Assembly (NCBI GenBank): GCA_030522415.1
Contig: CM060125.1
Location: forward strand, 6,186,901-6,250,900
Origin: Channallabes apus
Lineage: Eukaryota > Chordata > Actinopteri > Siluriformes > Clariidae
Reading direction: 5' to 3'
Length of the DNA stretch: 64,000 nt
In this document: positions 46,143-56,784 of the stretch, one piece after another
Position numbering within the stretch: position 1 is the first letter of the stretch
Layout: each line of letters starts with the position of its first letter
The notes under the pieces: model-generated
The model's input: only the letters and a program-made list of their open reading frames with translations
The model's database searches: none
What the model was told of the DNA's origin: nothing
Position numbers and translations under genes: made by a program

Positions 46143-46835
46143 CAGGAGGAGGATCAGATTCAGGTTGGACCCAGGCCAAAATAATTTAAACAAAATGGTA
46201 TTTATATTTAGTAGCTAGATTACCTGCAAAAAAAAACAAAAAAAAAAAACACACAGAAACAAAAATACATGTACCTTCCCGGACTCCCTAAACCAAAAAC
46301 AGTGAAATTATCTACAAATATATACAAAGACCAACCAAACCAAAGGGACAAATCAATAATCAAAGTCAATTGGAGGCAAAAAGTCAAAACCAGAATACAC
46401 AACCAAATATCAAACGCCAAAATCACAACCTCTTTCATCTTTCCCGCGTCTCTCTCCGGTTTATACATGGTCGCGCTAGTCGATGACGTCACTCAGGGCG
46501 GAAGCGACTGTGTGGAAGGTCAGGAGGATGCCAATGTCAGAAAACCTGGAGTGGAGTCTGGAGCGGCGCGCGACCAGGACATGATACACACACGCGGCGC
46601 AACGGGGCATTTATACAAAGCATAATATCTTTTATTATTTTATAATTTTCATTCATTTTTTACTCAGTAGCGAATATGATTTAAAATGTAGCGAATTACA
46701 ATACTTCAAACAAAACGTACTTAAGTAAAAGTAAAATTACAGATTTTTAAAACTACTTTAAAAAGTAGAAATACACAAAAAAGCTACTCAATTACAGTAA
46801 CGCGAGTAAATGTAATTCGTTACTTTCCACCTCTG
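45640..46835. mobile_element. Non-autonomous hAT element with perfect 8-bp target duplication
   Basis: The ends CAGAGGTGGAAAGAGTAAT and TACTTTCCACCTCTG are inverted repeats flanked by CTCATCAG on both sides (45632-45639 and 46836-46843). The subterminal ACTCAAGTAAAAGTA repeats are a hallmark of this abundant fish hAT family. The 1,196-bp interior has no transposase. Confidence 0.9.
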
Positions 46836-47110
46836 CTCATCAGGCAATGTCTATGGGCAACTGACTGCACTCAGACCCAAGGGGGCTGAATAATTACACA
46901 CACCCCACTTTTCAGTTATTTATTTGAAAAAAAAAATGTTTGAAATCATGTATGATTTTCGTTCCACTTCTCGCGTGTACACCACATTGTATTGGTCTTT
47001 CACGTGGAATTCCAATAAAATTGATTCATGTTTGTGGCTGTAATGTGACAAAATGTGGAAAAGTTCACGGGGGGGGGGGGGGGCGGCGAATACTTTTGTA
47101 AGCCACTGTA
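46836..47110. mobile_element. Tc1/mariner-derived end
   Basis: The sequence ends in a G-rich run, GGCGAATACTTTTGTAAG and CCACTGTA, the style of a Tc1-like TIR next to TA. A 100-bp segment before the hAT at 45640 (about 45510-45631) is repeated after it (46836-46910) and in part about 120 bp earlier, so the Tc1 remnant contains a local tandem duplication. Confidence 0.6.
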
Positions 47111-48475
47111 GTTGTCCTGAGATTTAACATTTGTTACCAATAATACGCTGAGGCATTCTCTGTCCATGCTCATAAGGAATCCCTCAATGTTTTTCAATTA
47201 GGGGACAGAAGCAGATCAGCCATGTTGTAGTTCAGGTGAAGAGGCGAGGTCACAGGAGGTCAATCTGAATGTTGATTATATATATATATATAACATATAA
47301 TATGTGTGCGTGTATTATACATGTTGATTATACTAATATTTAGCATTATGAGGAGTGATAGGCTGAGGATATAAGTGATTCATTGGTGTTTTTGGCAAAA
47401 GTTTTGAACTGACATTTCACTTTTTTGTCACGCTATTTCATCAGGTGGCAATGCTGTCCGGTCCTAGTGCAGTCAGAGGGGAAGAGTTAGGGTCAAAGCC
47501 ATTGTTCACCCCCAAAAAAACTTTACTCACTATTTACTCCTTAAGTGGTTCCAAACTTTAATGATTTTCTTTATTTTGTTGAATACAAAATAAGATATTG
47601 GGGAAAAAAGCTGAAAACATTGACTTCCGTAGCAGGAAAAACAAATACTATGTAAATCAATGATTACAGGTTTTCAGCATTCTACAAAATATCATCTTTA
47701 GTGTTTATCAGAAGAAAAAAAGAACAGCCTGGACAATATTGATGTCAAACAAATATGCCAGCAGTTTATTTCTGTTAACGAGAGGCGAAGGCATGTTTTT
47801 GTGTCCTTCATATAGGAGCAATAGGCATTGAGCTGTTATGTGGTACTGTACCTACAGTACATGTTTAGATGTAATCTACTTTTATATATATACAGATGAT
47901 TGAGATGTTTCATTTGCACTAGGGCTCAATAAAGAATAGTTTTTATTTTATTAAAGACTATCTTTTTGTCAGTTATGAAACATTCCTTTAACTTTACACT
48001 ATTCCTTAATTTAACTTAATGAATTGCATTTCGAGTGGATTAATATCAATCGAAGCATTGCTAGTATTAATGTAAAGTGATTTCGCACCATATTGTAGCG
48101 TTTTTCGATGCTAGCAGGGATCTTGGAGTACGCGTGAGCTTACTTGCTCCCCAATGCAAATGGCTGGGGAGTAGTTTATTACCACAGCACAAGCACACAT
48201 ACACAGGTCAAGCACACACACATAAACGCACCCAACTTGGCCGAAGCCACTAACCCAAACACCCTTCTCTCTCATGGTAGAGACAGAGAAAACCCCCGGT
48301 GACTGTCTTCAGCCGCCGGCCCGCCCACGCCACAATATTAAGAAAAACATGTATTCAGTGGACATAGTTGGGGTGGGAGGTTGGTAGGTGGGGCAGGGGG
48401 TTGGGGGTTGGTGGGTGGAAAAGGGGATTGGGGGATGGGGTATTAGTTGGAGTCATAGGTAGCAGACCTACGCCT
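47111..48475. other. Non-coding remainder of the hAT-like block
   Basis: AT-rich, then a G-rich end (48368-48450, GTTGG and GGGG repeats). No coding region is recognised. Confidence 0.5.
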
Positions 48476-48620
48476 ATATATATATGGAAATATAATTAAT
48501 ATTTACGTGTTTAATTACAAAATAAAAACAAACATTTTAATGGTTAGTGATTGTTGCAGACATTTACACTATTTTTGAGAACTATTAAGTTCTCCTTCAA
48601 CGTGTCATAGCCGATAACTG

Positions 48621-48735
48621 CCCCTTTGATCTGCTGGGTACGGCGGGGCGTCGACTGCTGATCAGTGTGTGTAAAGTACGCCACTTTACACTGATCAGCC
48701 GTCGACGCCCCGCCATACCCAGCAGATCAAAGGGG
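48621..48735. repeat. Near-perfect hairpin of about 50-bp arms, present only in copy B
   Basis: CCCCTTTGATCTGCTGGGTA at 48621 is matched in reverse complement by TACCCAGCAGATCAAAGGGG ending at 48735. The arms continue through GGCGGGGCGTCGAC and CTGATCAGTGTAAAGT to a short loop near 48675-48685. Copy A (3790-3850) has the left arm once, followed directly by ACACTCATAAAC. The inverted copy is therefore new in copy B. Confidence 0.85.
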
Positions 48736-49014
48736 CACACTCATAAACTCTCCGTGCACACACATAAACTCTCCGTACACACACATACACACACACACAC
48801 GATTTATAGATAAAATGCAGACATAAACACGCCACCACCACCCCAGGAAAACAACAAACAAATATATAGACTACAGTATTCGCTCCGTGCGCGCTCCGAT
48901 GTGAGCCGATTTATTCAAGTCATAATTAGAGAATAGAGAGATTAATAACAGAGAAAGCATAATAAGATGTCTATACAGTAAATAAAAAGAAAAGTATCAA
49001 ATCCAACTATTAAG

Positions 49015-49393
49015 TGTCACGAACTAACCGGATGATCAGAAGAGTTAGCACACTTAGCGGTTAGCCCTTTGTAGCGTGGATGGTAAACCCAAACGCGGAA
49101 GCAAGCGAGTAGGCAGGATAACCACGCGATTTGGTCTAAGGACTCTCACATAAGCGGAGCAAGGGAAAAACACAAATTTAACCCGCGTCCTATAAACACA
49201 CACTCTATTTAGAAAGTAGACCCAAGAAAGTGAGTACTCACGAAATGGTAGACAGGTGATCTGAACCGACATGGGCCAAGAACTCAATGACTGAGCGCTG
49301 TACTGTGGCTTGTTTACTCCTCTTATACTTCCTGGTTGGCAACCGCATTACTTCCGGGTCCTAGTGCCGGTTGCAGATTGAGTGTGCATGACA
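49015..49393 (-). repeat. 3' LTR of the chromovirus
   Basis: Matches 53736-54114 with no difference that I could see. The purine run ACAGGGGGG in minus sense just inside it (about 49394-49405) is the likely polypurine tract. The chromodomain frame runs into this LTR and stops at 49348. Confidence 0.9.
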
Positions 49394-50040
49394 GTACCCC
49401 CCTGTCCAGGACCGGCTCCTGACGGTCCTGGGGTGGAGGATACCCGGCGACGGTAGTCTTGAATCAGCTCGGGGTCGAGAATAAACCGGGCCGGAATCCA
49501 AGATCGCTCCTCGGGGCCGTAGCCCTCCCAGTCCACCAGGTACTGAGTACCTCTGCCCCGAGGGCGCGAATCAAGGATCCGGCGTACAGTGTAGGCGAGA
49601 CCACCGTCGATGACCCGGGGAGGAGGAGCAGGGGGGGAGGGTGGAATCATGGGAGATGTGATGAAGGGCTTCAGCTGAGAGGTGTGGAACACTGGGTGGA
49701 TTCGGAGCGCCGCAGGCAGCTGGAGCCGGTAGGTGACAGGATTTATCCGGTGTGTGATACGGTATGGGCCGATGAATCTAGGTGAGAGTTTCCTTGATTC
49801 GGTGTGAAGGTGAAGATTTTTTGTTGAGAGCCATACCTTGTCACCTACGTGGAACAATCGTCCCGGGGGGTGTCGACGGCGATGTTGGATAGCGTAGCGG
49901 GCGTTAGCTTGTTGGATGGCTTGGTTGGCTTGACGCCACAACCGTCGACACCGGCGGACCAACTGTTGGGCCGACGGTACATCAACCTCCGGTTCCTGGT
50001 GTTGGAACATGGAGGGTTGGAGTGTGGAGATTGAGTGATA
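49348..50040 (-). pseudogene. Integrase C-terminus and chromodomain, frame-separated from Pol
   Basis: The frame starting MFQHQEPEVDVPSAQQ continues the integrase after the catalytic core. It has an arginine-rich helix, GDKVWLSTKNLHL, then LSPRFIGPYRI (the GPY/F-type motif) and HPVFHTSQLKPF. A chromodomain follows, with VRRILDSRPRGRGTQYLVDW and EGYGPEERSWIPARFI, whose aromatic residues are of the type that bind methylated histone tails. In chromoviruses this domain directs integration. It is out of frame with Pol because of an indel near 50030-50060, where the expected integrase sequence after WAE is shortened. Confidence 0.85.
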
Positions 50041-52713
50041 GTTCTGCCCAGATGAGGTAGCGGGCCCAGGAGTGCTGGCGATCGGCGACGAAGCATCTCA
50101 GGTAGCGCTCCAGTTGTTGGTTGGTCCGCTCCGTCTGACCATTAGTCTGGGGATGGTATCCAGAGGATAGACTGCAGGTTGAATCGATCAGACGGCAGAA
50201 GGCCTTCCAGAACCGGGCAGTGAACTGGGGCCCTCTGTCCGAGACGATGTCCTTCGGGAACCCATGCAGGCGGACTACGTGTTCTAATATCAGCTCGGCT
50301 GTTTGTTTTGCTGACGGGAGTCCGGCAAGAGCCACCAGGTGCACAGCTTTGGAAAACCGGTCGACGATCGTCAGGACGGTGTTCTTTCCCTCGGAGGCCG
50401 GCAGGCCCGTGATGAAGTCAACGGCTATGTGTGTCCAGGGCCGACGCGGAACAGGTAGTGGTTGGAGTTCTCCTGGCGTCAGTTGGTTGTTATCTTTAGC
50501 CCTGGCACACACAGGGCACGCCTGGACGAACTCGTTGGCGTCCTTCCTCAACGATGGCCACCAGAAAGCGCGCTGAATGAACTGGATGGTACGGCGAGCG
50601 CCCTGATGTCCAGAGAGGGGAGATGAATGTCCCCACTGAAGAACCTCCACTCTCTTGGAACGTGGCACGTAGAGTCGTCCAGGTGGCACACCTGCCGGTT
50701 CGGTTTCCTCGGCCTGTGCCTGGCGGACTCTTGTTTCCAAATTCCAGTGAAGTGGTGCAATGATCTTCGATGTGGGTAGGACAGGCGCGGGGTCCGCCCG
50801 GGGAATGTCCTCCTCGTGTTGTCGTGAGAGGGCGTCAGCTTTGGTGTTCTTGGACCCCGGGCGGTAAGAAAGGTGGAAATTAAAGTGTTCAAAAAACAGT
50901 GCCCATCGCGCCTGTCTGGGGTTGAGCTGTTTTATGTTCCGGATAGTGATGAGGTTCTGGTGGTCGGTCCAGACGATGAACGGCTCCCTGGCGCCCTGGA
51001 GCCAGTGACGCCATTCCTCCAAAGCCCACTTTATGGCCAGCAGTTCGCGGTCCCCTACCCCGTATCGCTGCTGAGTGGAATCGAACTTTTTGGAGAAGAA
51101 ACTACATGGGTGTAGTTTCTGGTCTGGACCTCGTTGGGAGAGGATGGCCCCGGCACCCACATCCGAGGCATCCACCTCCACAACGAATGGTTGACTTGCA
51201 TCTGGATGGAGGAGAATGGGTGCTGTGGTGAATCGATTGCAAAGTTCATGAAAAGCGGCGATAGCATCTGGGTTCAGGGTGAAGTGAGATGAAGGTCGGG
51301 TCAGGGCGGTTAAAGGTGCTGCAACCGTACTGTAGTCCCGGATAAAGCGACGGTAGAAGTTCGCAAACCCGAGAAATCGTTGAAGCTGCTTGAGGGTCTT
51401 GGGTAGGGGCCAAAGACGCACAGCCTCAAGTTTCTGCGGGTCCATGGCCACACCCTGGGGCGAGATGACAAAACCCAGGAACGTGGTGGAGCGCTCGTGA
51501 AAAGCGCACTTCTCCAACTTACAATACAGCTGATGGGCGAGCAATCTCTTGAGAACCGCCCTGACATGTTGAGTGTGTTCATCGGTTGTGCGTGAATAAA
51601 TCAATATGTCATCCAGGTAGACGAACACCCACCGCCCTAACATGTCTCGGAGGACGTCGTTGATGAATTGTTGGAAGGCGGCGGGTGCGTTGCAGAGGCC
51701 GAACGGGATGACTAAACTCTCATAGTGTCCTGTAGGGGTGATGAAAGCCGTCTTCCACTCATCACCCTCTCTGATGCGCACCAAGTTGTAGGCGCTCCGA
51801 AGGTCCAACTTAGTAAAAATGGTGGCACCAGAGAGGGCGTCCAGGGCTGAGTTAGTAAGAGGCAAAGGGTGTCGGTTCTTTATGGTGATGTTGTTGAGCC
51901 CCCGATAATCGACACAGGGGCGAAGGTCGCCGCCTTTTTTCTTAACGAAAAAGAACCCCGCGGCGGCGGGCGAGGAGGAGGGCCGGATGGTGCCTTGTCG
52001 AAGGGCGTTGGCTACGTAATCCTCCATCGCCTGTGTCTCTGTGGTGGATAATGAGTACAGGTGGCCGCGGGGGGGAACGGCACCCGGCTGCAGATCTATT
52101 GCCAGATCGTAGGAGCGGTGAGGAGGCAGGTGCGAGGCGCGCTTCTTACAGAAGACTTCAGCCAGGTCCCGATAGGCGGCGGGGATGGCGTTGGTGTCGA
52201 CATCGGGAGCCTCGGACTCCCTAGAACACGTCCCAGCCGATGCCCGTAGGCAGAGTTTGTTGCAGGTCGGCCCCCACTGTAAGATCCGGTTCTGTGTCCA
52301 GGATATGAGAGGGTCATGCTGAAGTAACCAAGGGTGCCCGAGGATGATGGGAGGAGATGAAATGGAGGTGAGGTGAAACCGGACTTGTTCTTGGTGTTGG
52401 TTGATTATGAGAGTGATGGGTTGGGTTTGATTGGTGATGGGACTGGAGGAGAGGGGGCGGCCGTCGACAGATGTAATACGAACGGGCTGGGATAACGCCT
52501 CAATTTTTACCCCCAATTCTTTGGCATAGGTAGAGTCAATGAAGTTACCTGCGGCACCGGAATCGATGAACGCGGTACTTCGGACCCGTTTGTGGCCAAA
52601 TTGGAGGATTACCTTAACCGTGAGACGAGGGATGTCGTTGGCGATCGTAGTGGAGAGTTGAAAGTGGCCCGGTGAGTCTCTCCTCCTCCTCACCGGACCT
52701 GGGCGTTTCCCGA
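50000..52713 (-). CDS. Chromovirus Pol: protease, RT, RNase H, integrase core (3' end frameshifted)
   Basis: This frame is expressed by -1 frameshift from gag. Numbering the 927-residue open frame whose upstream edge is 52765: protease FIDSGAAGNFID (catalytic D68), RT with FVKKKGGDLRPCVDYRGLN (about 273-291), PFGLCNAPAAFQQF, and YLDD at 383-386. RNase H follows with VEVDASDVGAGA (about 530), RELLAIKWALEEW and VWTDHQNL. Integrase has HHCC residues H713, H720, C750 and C753, and D783, D843 and E879 in VDFITGLP, VSDRGPQF and GYHPQTNGQTERTN. All catalytic residues are present. The frame reaches a premature stop at 49982 after a lesion about 20 codons earlier, so the product lacks its GPY/F-type motif and chromodomain. 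Confidence 0.9.
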
Positions 52714-53733
52714 ACGAATGGGACAGATCGCTCGGTGGTGCGCTGCGGACCCACAGTATGCGCACAGTCTCTCACGGAAGCGGCGTTCACGCTCGGCTAC
52801 GGTTAGGGAGGCGCGTCCTATTTGCATGGGTTCCCCGGCTCCGGTGTTAACCACGGCAGGAGGTGGAGATCCGACATGCCTTTGGGTGGTGGAGGTGAAG
52901 GTGGTCGATGGGTGTGGGTTGGTGTGGGTGAAAACAGGTGTTGGTGGCAGGGTTCTCGGAGCTGGCTTCGGGCGAGAGAGGAGGCGCTGGTCGATGCGGA
53001 GGGCGAGTTGGATTAGGCCCTCCAGTGTGGCGGGGAGCTCTCGCCCGGCTAGTTCATCTTTGATCCGAGTAGCCAGCCCCTCGTAGTAGGAAGTCCGGAG
53101 CGCGGCGTCTCCCCAGGAGGTCTGAACTGCGAGGGTACGGAAGTTAGCAGTGTAGCGACTCACGGACAGTCCATCCTGCCGCAGGTGATACAATTTTGAG
53201 TCGGTCTCCACCTCGCCCGCTGGATGTTCAAAGGTGAGTCGTAATTGGCGGGTGAATTCGTGGTATGAGTGGGCGGTATCAGAATCGGAATGTAGGACTG
53301 CCGTGGCCCACTCAGCTGCCTGCCCTGATAGCAACGATACGAGGAGAGCAATGCGTAATCGATCGGTGGAGTATTTGATGGCATTAAACTCAAACACCAG
53401 ACCTAAAGCCGTTAGAAAAACACTGCATCTCCCGTCCGTGCCGTCCCATTTATCTGGCAGAGCAAGGAAAACATCAGAGGAGGGAGGGGGAGGGGACGGA
53501 AGTGCGACCGCTGCGACGGGAGGCCGGTTAGCCGCGCTAGCAACGGCCTCGCGAAGATCCGCATTCTCCCGCCGAAGCTCCGCCACCTCACGGCGCAAGG
53601 CCGCGATGTCTTGGACGCTCCGGCGAAGAGTAGCGAGCTCTCCGTCTAGCCGGTTGATTAGCTCAGCGTGCCGATCTACCACGTCGCATAGATGCGCATA
53701 ATCCGCTGGGTTTACCGCTTGTGGCTCAGTCAT
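52690..53733 (-). CDS. Chromovirus Gag with CCHC zinc knuckle
   Basis: A 347-residue Gag that would assemble the retrotransposon particle. The N-terminal coiled coil (roughly residues 15-70) has LINRLDGELATLRRSVQDIA and similar heptads. A capsid-like region has FLALPDKWDGTDGRCSVFL, a following FEFNA segment, AEWATAVLHSDS and LRQDGLSVSRYTANFRTLA. The C-terminus carries one knuckle, CAYCGSAAHHRAIC (C-x2-C-x4-H-x4-C). I took ATG 53733 (MTEPQAV), the first after the LTR; the open frame continues 13 codons into the LTR but those precede the RNA landmarks. The start codon lies within the predicted self-primer site. Related domesticated genes in mammals are PEG10 and RTL1. Confidence 0.9.
   Translation of the reverse strand: MTEPQAVNPADYAHLCDVVDRHAELINRLDGELATLRRSVQDIAALRREVAELRRENADLREAVASAANRPPVAAVALPSPPPPSSDVFLALPDKWDGTDGRCSVFLTALGLVFEFNAIKYSTDRLRIALLVSLLSGQAAEWATAVLHSDSDTAHSYHEFTRQLRLTFEHPAGEVETDSKLYHLRQDGLSVSRYTANFRTLAVQTSWGDAALRTSYYEGLATRIKDELAGRELPATLEGLIQLALRIDQRLLSRPKPAPRTLPPTPVFTHTNPHPSTTFTSTTQRHVGSPPPAVVNTGAGEPMQIGRASLTVAERERRFRERLCAYCGSAAHHRAICPIRSGNAQVR
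52705..52711 (-). promoter_or_regulatory. -1 ribosomal frameshift site GGGAAAC
   Basis: In minus sense G GGA AAC lies in the zero (Gag) frame, as required for simultaneous slippage, five codons before the Gag stop. A -1 shift here enters exactly the Pol frame that reads GKRPGPVRRRR. The sequence directly downstream is purine and GC rich. The heptamer GGGAAAC is the one known for mammalian PEG10, a sushi-derived gene. Confidence 0.85.
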
Positions 53734-53734
53734 T
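53724..53734 (-). promoter_or_regulatory. Self-priming primer-binding site of the chromovirus
   Basis: The 11 bases starting one base inside the 5' LTR (AATGACTGAGC in minus sense) are the exact reverse complement of GCTCAGTCATT at 54017-54007, the predicted first 11 bases of the element RNA. No TGG-type tRNA site is present. Self-priming by the RNA 5' end is known for Tf1 and related chromoviruses. Confidence 0.8.
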
Positions 53735-53735
53735 C

Positions 53736-54114
53736 TGTCACGAACTAACCGGATGATCAGAAGAGTTAGCACACTTAGCGGTTAGCCCTTTGTAGCGTGG
53801 ATGGTAAACCCAAACGCGGAAGCAAGCGAGTAGGCAGGATAACCACGCGATTTGGTCTAAGGACTCTCACATAAGCGGAGCAAGGGAAAAACACAAATTT
53901 AACCCGCGTCCTATAAACACACACTCTATTTAGAAAGTAGACCCAAGAAAGTGAGTACTCACGAAATGGTAGACAGGTGATCTGAACCGACATGGGCCAA
54001 GAACTCAATGACTGAGCGCTGTACTGTGGCTTGTTTACTCCTCTTATACTTCCTGGTTGGCAACCGCATTACTTCCGGGTCCTAGTGCCGGTTGCAGATT
54101 GAGTGTGCATGACA
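53736..54114 (-). repeat. 5' LTR of the chromovirus
   Basis: In minus sense a TATAAGAG box (54048-54041) lies 31 bases upstream of GCTCAGTCATT (54017), giving a predicted transcription start that fits the self-priming complement. U3 would be about 97 bp (54114-54018). Confidence 0.9.
54041..54048 (-). promoter_or_regulatory. TATA box of the chromovirus 5' LTR
   Basis: TATAAGAG in minus sense, 31 bp before the predicted start at 54017. Confidence 0.7.
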
Positions 54115-56780
54115 GTAAGTCTGATTTTATTGCTATCATTAACCATTTATGTTATATATTTATTTATTTTATATTATTTTACATTGTTTTATATATTATA
54201 CTTACACAATGCTTGCTCTGAAGGAAAGGACTTTATCTAAAAGCCAGACTGACCAAGTTTCTAATTCACTGCTGAAGTAGTTAAATATGCTTATACTGTA
54301 GATACTGTAGATTTAAAATGTAACCTAGATACGTATATAGGTTACATTTTAAAAGTACAATCGCAAGTAAATTACAAACTGAATGTAATGTATAATATGA
54401 ATAAACCAGTATTAGACACAGATATACGATATGGTAGTATATACAATTAAAAAGCTATTTACACGAGTGCTCAAACGCAATTATTAATTTATTGTGTATA
54501 TTTAACTTCATTCAGCCATTTAAGTTATATGAAGAATAACGTTCCTAACCCACTATTATTTTAATCTTAAATAAAGTTGGCCTAATATAATATTGTTTCC
54601 AATGCTGAAGCAAACATGATTTTGTTTTAGTCTATTCGCTGAATACAACGCGACGCACATCACCTCTTGGTGAAGACCCACAGAAACCGTTACTGTAATC
54701 CCCCTTCTCACCTATCCTTGGTGTGAAGTTATCAAACCGGTTTCGCTGATGGGGTAATTCTGCTTCAAGCACTTTCCGATGCTGTTGCTAGGAAATTCCA
54801 CCCCACAGCCCACAACAACAAGCAAATAAGAGACATAATTAACGAACTTCTTAGAAAGAAAAGATTGAGTTTTCCTCTTTTCTAAAAAAAATAATAATTA
54901 ATGAATACTCTTACTTTTGTAAAGATTTTGAGTGACCATTTGCCACATACAGTACTGCCTGCTTTATTATATATTTAATAAAACTTTATTGCAACTAAAT
55001 TGTGTGAGTGCCTTATTGAATATTTAATAATGCTTCCGGAACATTGTTGGCCATACGTTTTACAGTATGTACAGTATATTGAAAACAGTGAAACATAAAA
55101 CACAAACCGAAAGGACAAATTAAGGAATGTGCGAAACATTAACACCTTTACTGTGTTCAAATAAATACTGTAGAGTTACTGCATTATGTTTCAAGACATC
55201 CTTAATTAAAAAAAAAATTCCCTAATTATATGTCCACAAATACTTTGACAACATACACTTAGCAACTTATCCACATAAACTTATCAACACAAACTCTCCG
55301 TGCACGCACACACAATCTCTAAAAAATGAATATTAATAACATACATATACAAATAAACAAAAATATAAACGTCTATATTGAATTTTACGGTGAACGCAGA
55401 GTCGGCTAAGCACACGTGATGACGCGCGCGCCCTCACCTCTGTTACGGCTGCCTACAGTATTTGGCCAAAAGAATTATAATAATTGAATGATATGCCTGG
55501 TCCTGGAAAGAGACATCAACAGTCCGACGCTGAGAAACGAAAGAACCGAAAGAAAAAAAAGGCCTAAGATGAAGCCCGTGCATCAATTCCAGAAATAAAA
55601 CTTTACTTGATTCTGTCGACGTTAATAATGTAATAACGTAACGTTAACGTAAAATAGCGTAAATTTCATTTAACAGCAGGGGGGAAAATAAATATATATT
55701 TTTAATGTTTGATATGTTTAATAATTTTTATGTTGTTTACAGTCAAGCCATCAACATACAATAAAATGTAAACATGAGATCTAAACTAAAAACTGTGCTC
55801 CCTGTGCTGGTGCTGGCAATATCATCTCTTTGTTCTGCTGTCTCCGGCTCCCTCCCTGGTCCTGAATCTGCCCCTTCCTCTATACTCTCACTGTCTCAGA
55901 ACAGACTGACTCCTGAAGCAGAAAAAAAATCCAGGAAAAGATGTTTTCCATACTCATAATAACTAACTTGTTCACATTACACTTGTTAAATTGAAAGATC
56001 ATACTGTAAATTGGTGAGCCTATTACTTTCTACTGAACAGCCACAACTCCGAAAACATTAAAGAAATTGTCCAAAAAAATAAAAATTTTTATCTGTCATT
56101 ATCCCTTCAATAAAAGCACCACACTTACCCGACACTGTACATCTGATTGACCCTACTGAAAAAATATAGGACTGGCTCAACTTTAAAAAATTGAAGTAAT
56201 CTGTCACACCTAATATTTTAGCATTGACGTAATGTAAATAAACCAAACTTAAAATTTTTAAGTTCATGTAAACTCATTTCTGAAGGTGAAACAAACCAAA
56301 TATTTAAAGTTGTTCGAAATCTAAATAAATGAGTTGGCTATATTACTTAATGTAAATATTCTACTAAATCTAACCTGAAATTATAAACTTGATATAAACC
56401 ACTTTTGAATGGTTGAGCAAATTACCTTTTTTTTAAGTTGCATCAAAAAGATTTAAGGCATTCATAATTTAAATATAAAAGCATAAAAAACTTAATTACA
56501 TATTGATTTACACTCAAAACACATTTCTTTATATAAACATTTATTGTGGAATGAACATATTTTCATCCAATATGTTAACAATAAGATTTTTTTTTTCAAA
56601 ATGTATAAAGACCAACAGTCATTCAACACTGTTAACGGAATTTGAAATTGAGAGCAAAAAAAAGATGTCTGCATTTATCCACAAATTTAATTTTGCAATG
56701 GGTACATTTTGTCCTTTTCGCACCTGCTGAAGAAGAACCAAACTAAATACTCTGCGACTAAAATAAATTACTCCATAAAT
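54115..56780. other. End of copy B and AT-rich intergenic sequence, no gene accepted
   Basis: 54130-54755 corresponds to 4125-4410 with extra sequence in the middle; homology ends near 54760. Beyond that only short frames are seen. The frame from ATG 55496 (MPGPGKRHQQSDAEKRKNRK, ending after 25 codons) has the basic EKRK style of hAT transposase N-termini and may be a remnant. Confidence 0.5.
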
Positions 56781-56784
56781 GTAT

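Larger units (their letters stand above)
43083..48475. mobile_element. hAT-like composite insertion in copy B
   Basis: It interrupts the AT tract that is continuous in copy A (3575-3640). It starts CAGGGGCGTAGATTTAGGG and ends CCTACGCCT, imperfect inverted ends of a type common in fish hAT elements. Flanking AT repeats hide any target duplication. Inside are inverted microsatellite arms (43640-43915 and 44820-45300), a 21-bp minisatellite, another hAT (45640-46835) and a Tc1-like end (to 47110). No transposase is recognisable. Confidence 0.55.
49015..54114 (-). mobile_element. Sushi-like chromovirus (Ty3/gypsy), nearly intact, minus strand
   Basis: Identical-looking 379-bp LTRs (49015-49393 and 53736-54114) enclose gag, pol and a chromodomain integrase on the minus strand. 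LTRs read TGTCA to TGACA. Flanks TTAAG and GTAAG differ by one base, so a 5-bp duplication is likely. The layout (short Gag with one zinc knuckle, -1 shifted Pol, C-terminal chromodomain, tRNA-independent primer) is that of fish sushi-type chromoviruses. One lesion in the integrase region near 50040 separates the last 220 codons. Copy A (about 4120) has the uninterrupted sequence. Confidence 0.95.
13494..54760. repeat. Segmental duplication, copy B (inflated by insertions)
   Basis: Copy B has the same landmarks as copy A but is broken by five blocks that together make up about 36 kb. Pieces of original sequence remain at 13494-14515, 22770-23325, 26148-26742, 41273-43082, 48476-49014 and 54115-54760. 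Small differences, such as the trimmed MITE in copy A and the palindrome at 48621-48735 in copy B, arose after the split. Confidence 0.85.

Noticed and set aside
50220..53701. Several 60-155 codon plus-strand frames opposite the chromovirus
   Set aside because: Antisense shadows of gag and pol; no start context or motifs.
55774..55959. Small protein with signal-peptide-like N-terminus (MRSKLKTVLPVLVLAISSLC)
   Set aside because: Only 61 codons, no splice or homology support, and it lies in AT-rich repeat-containing sequence.
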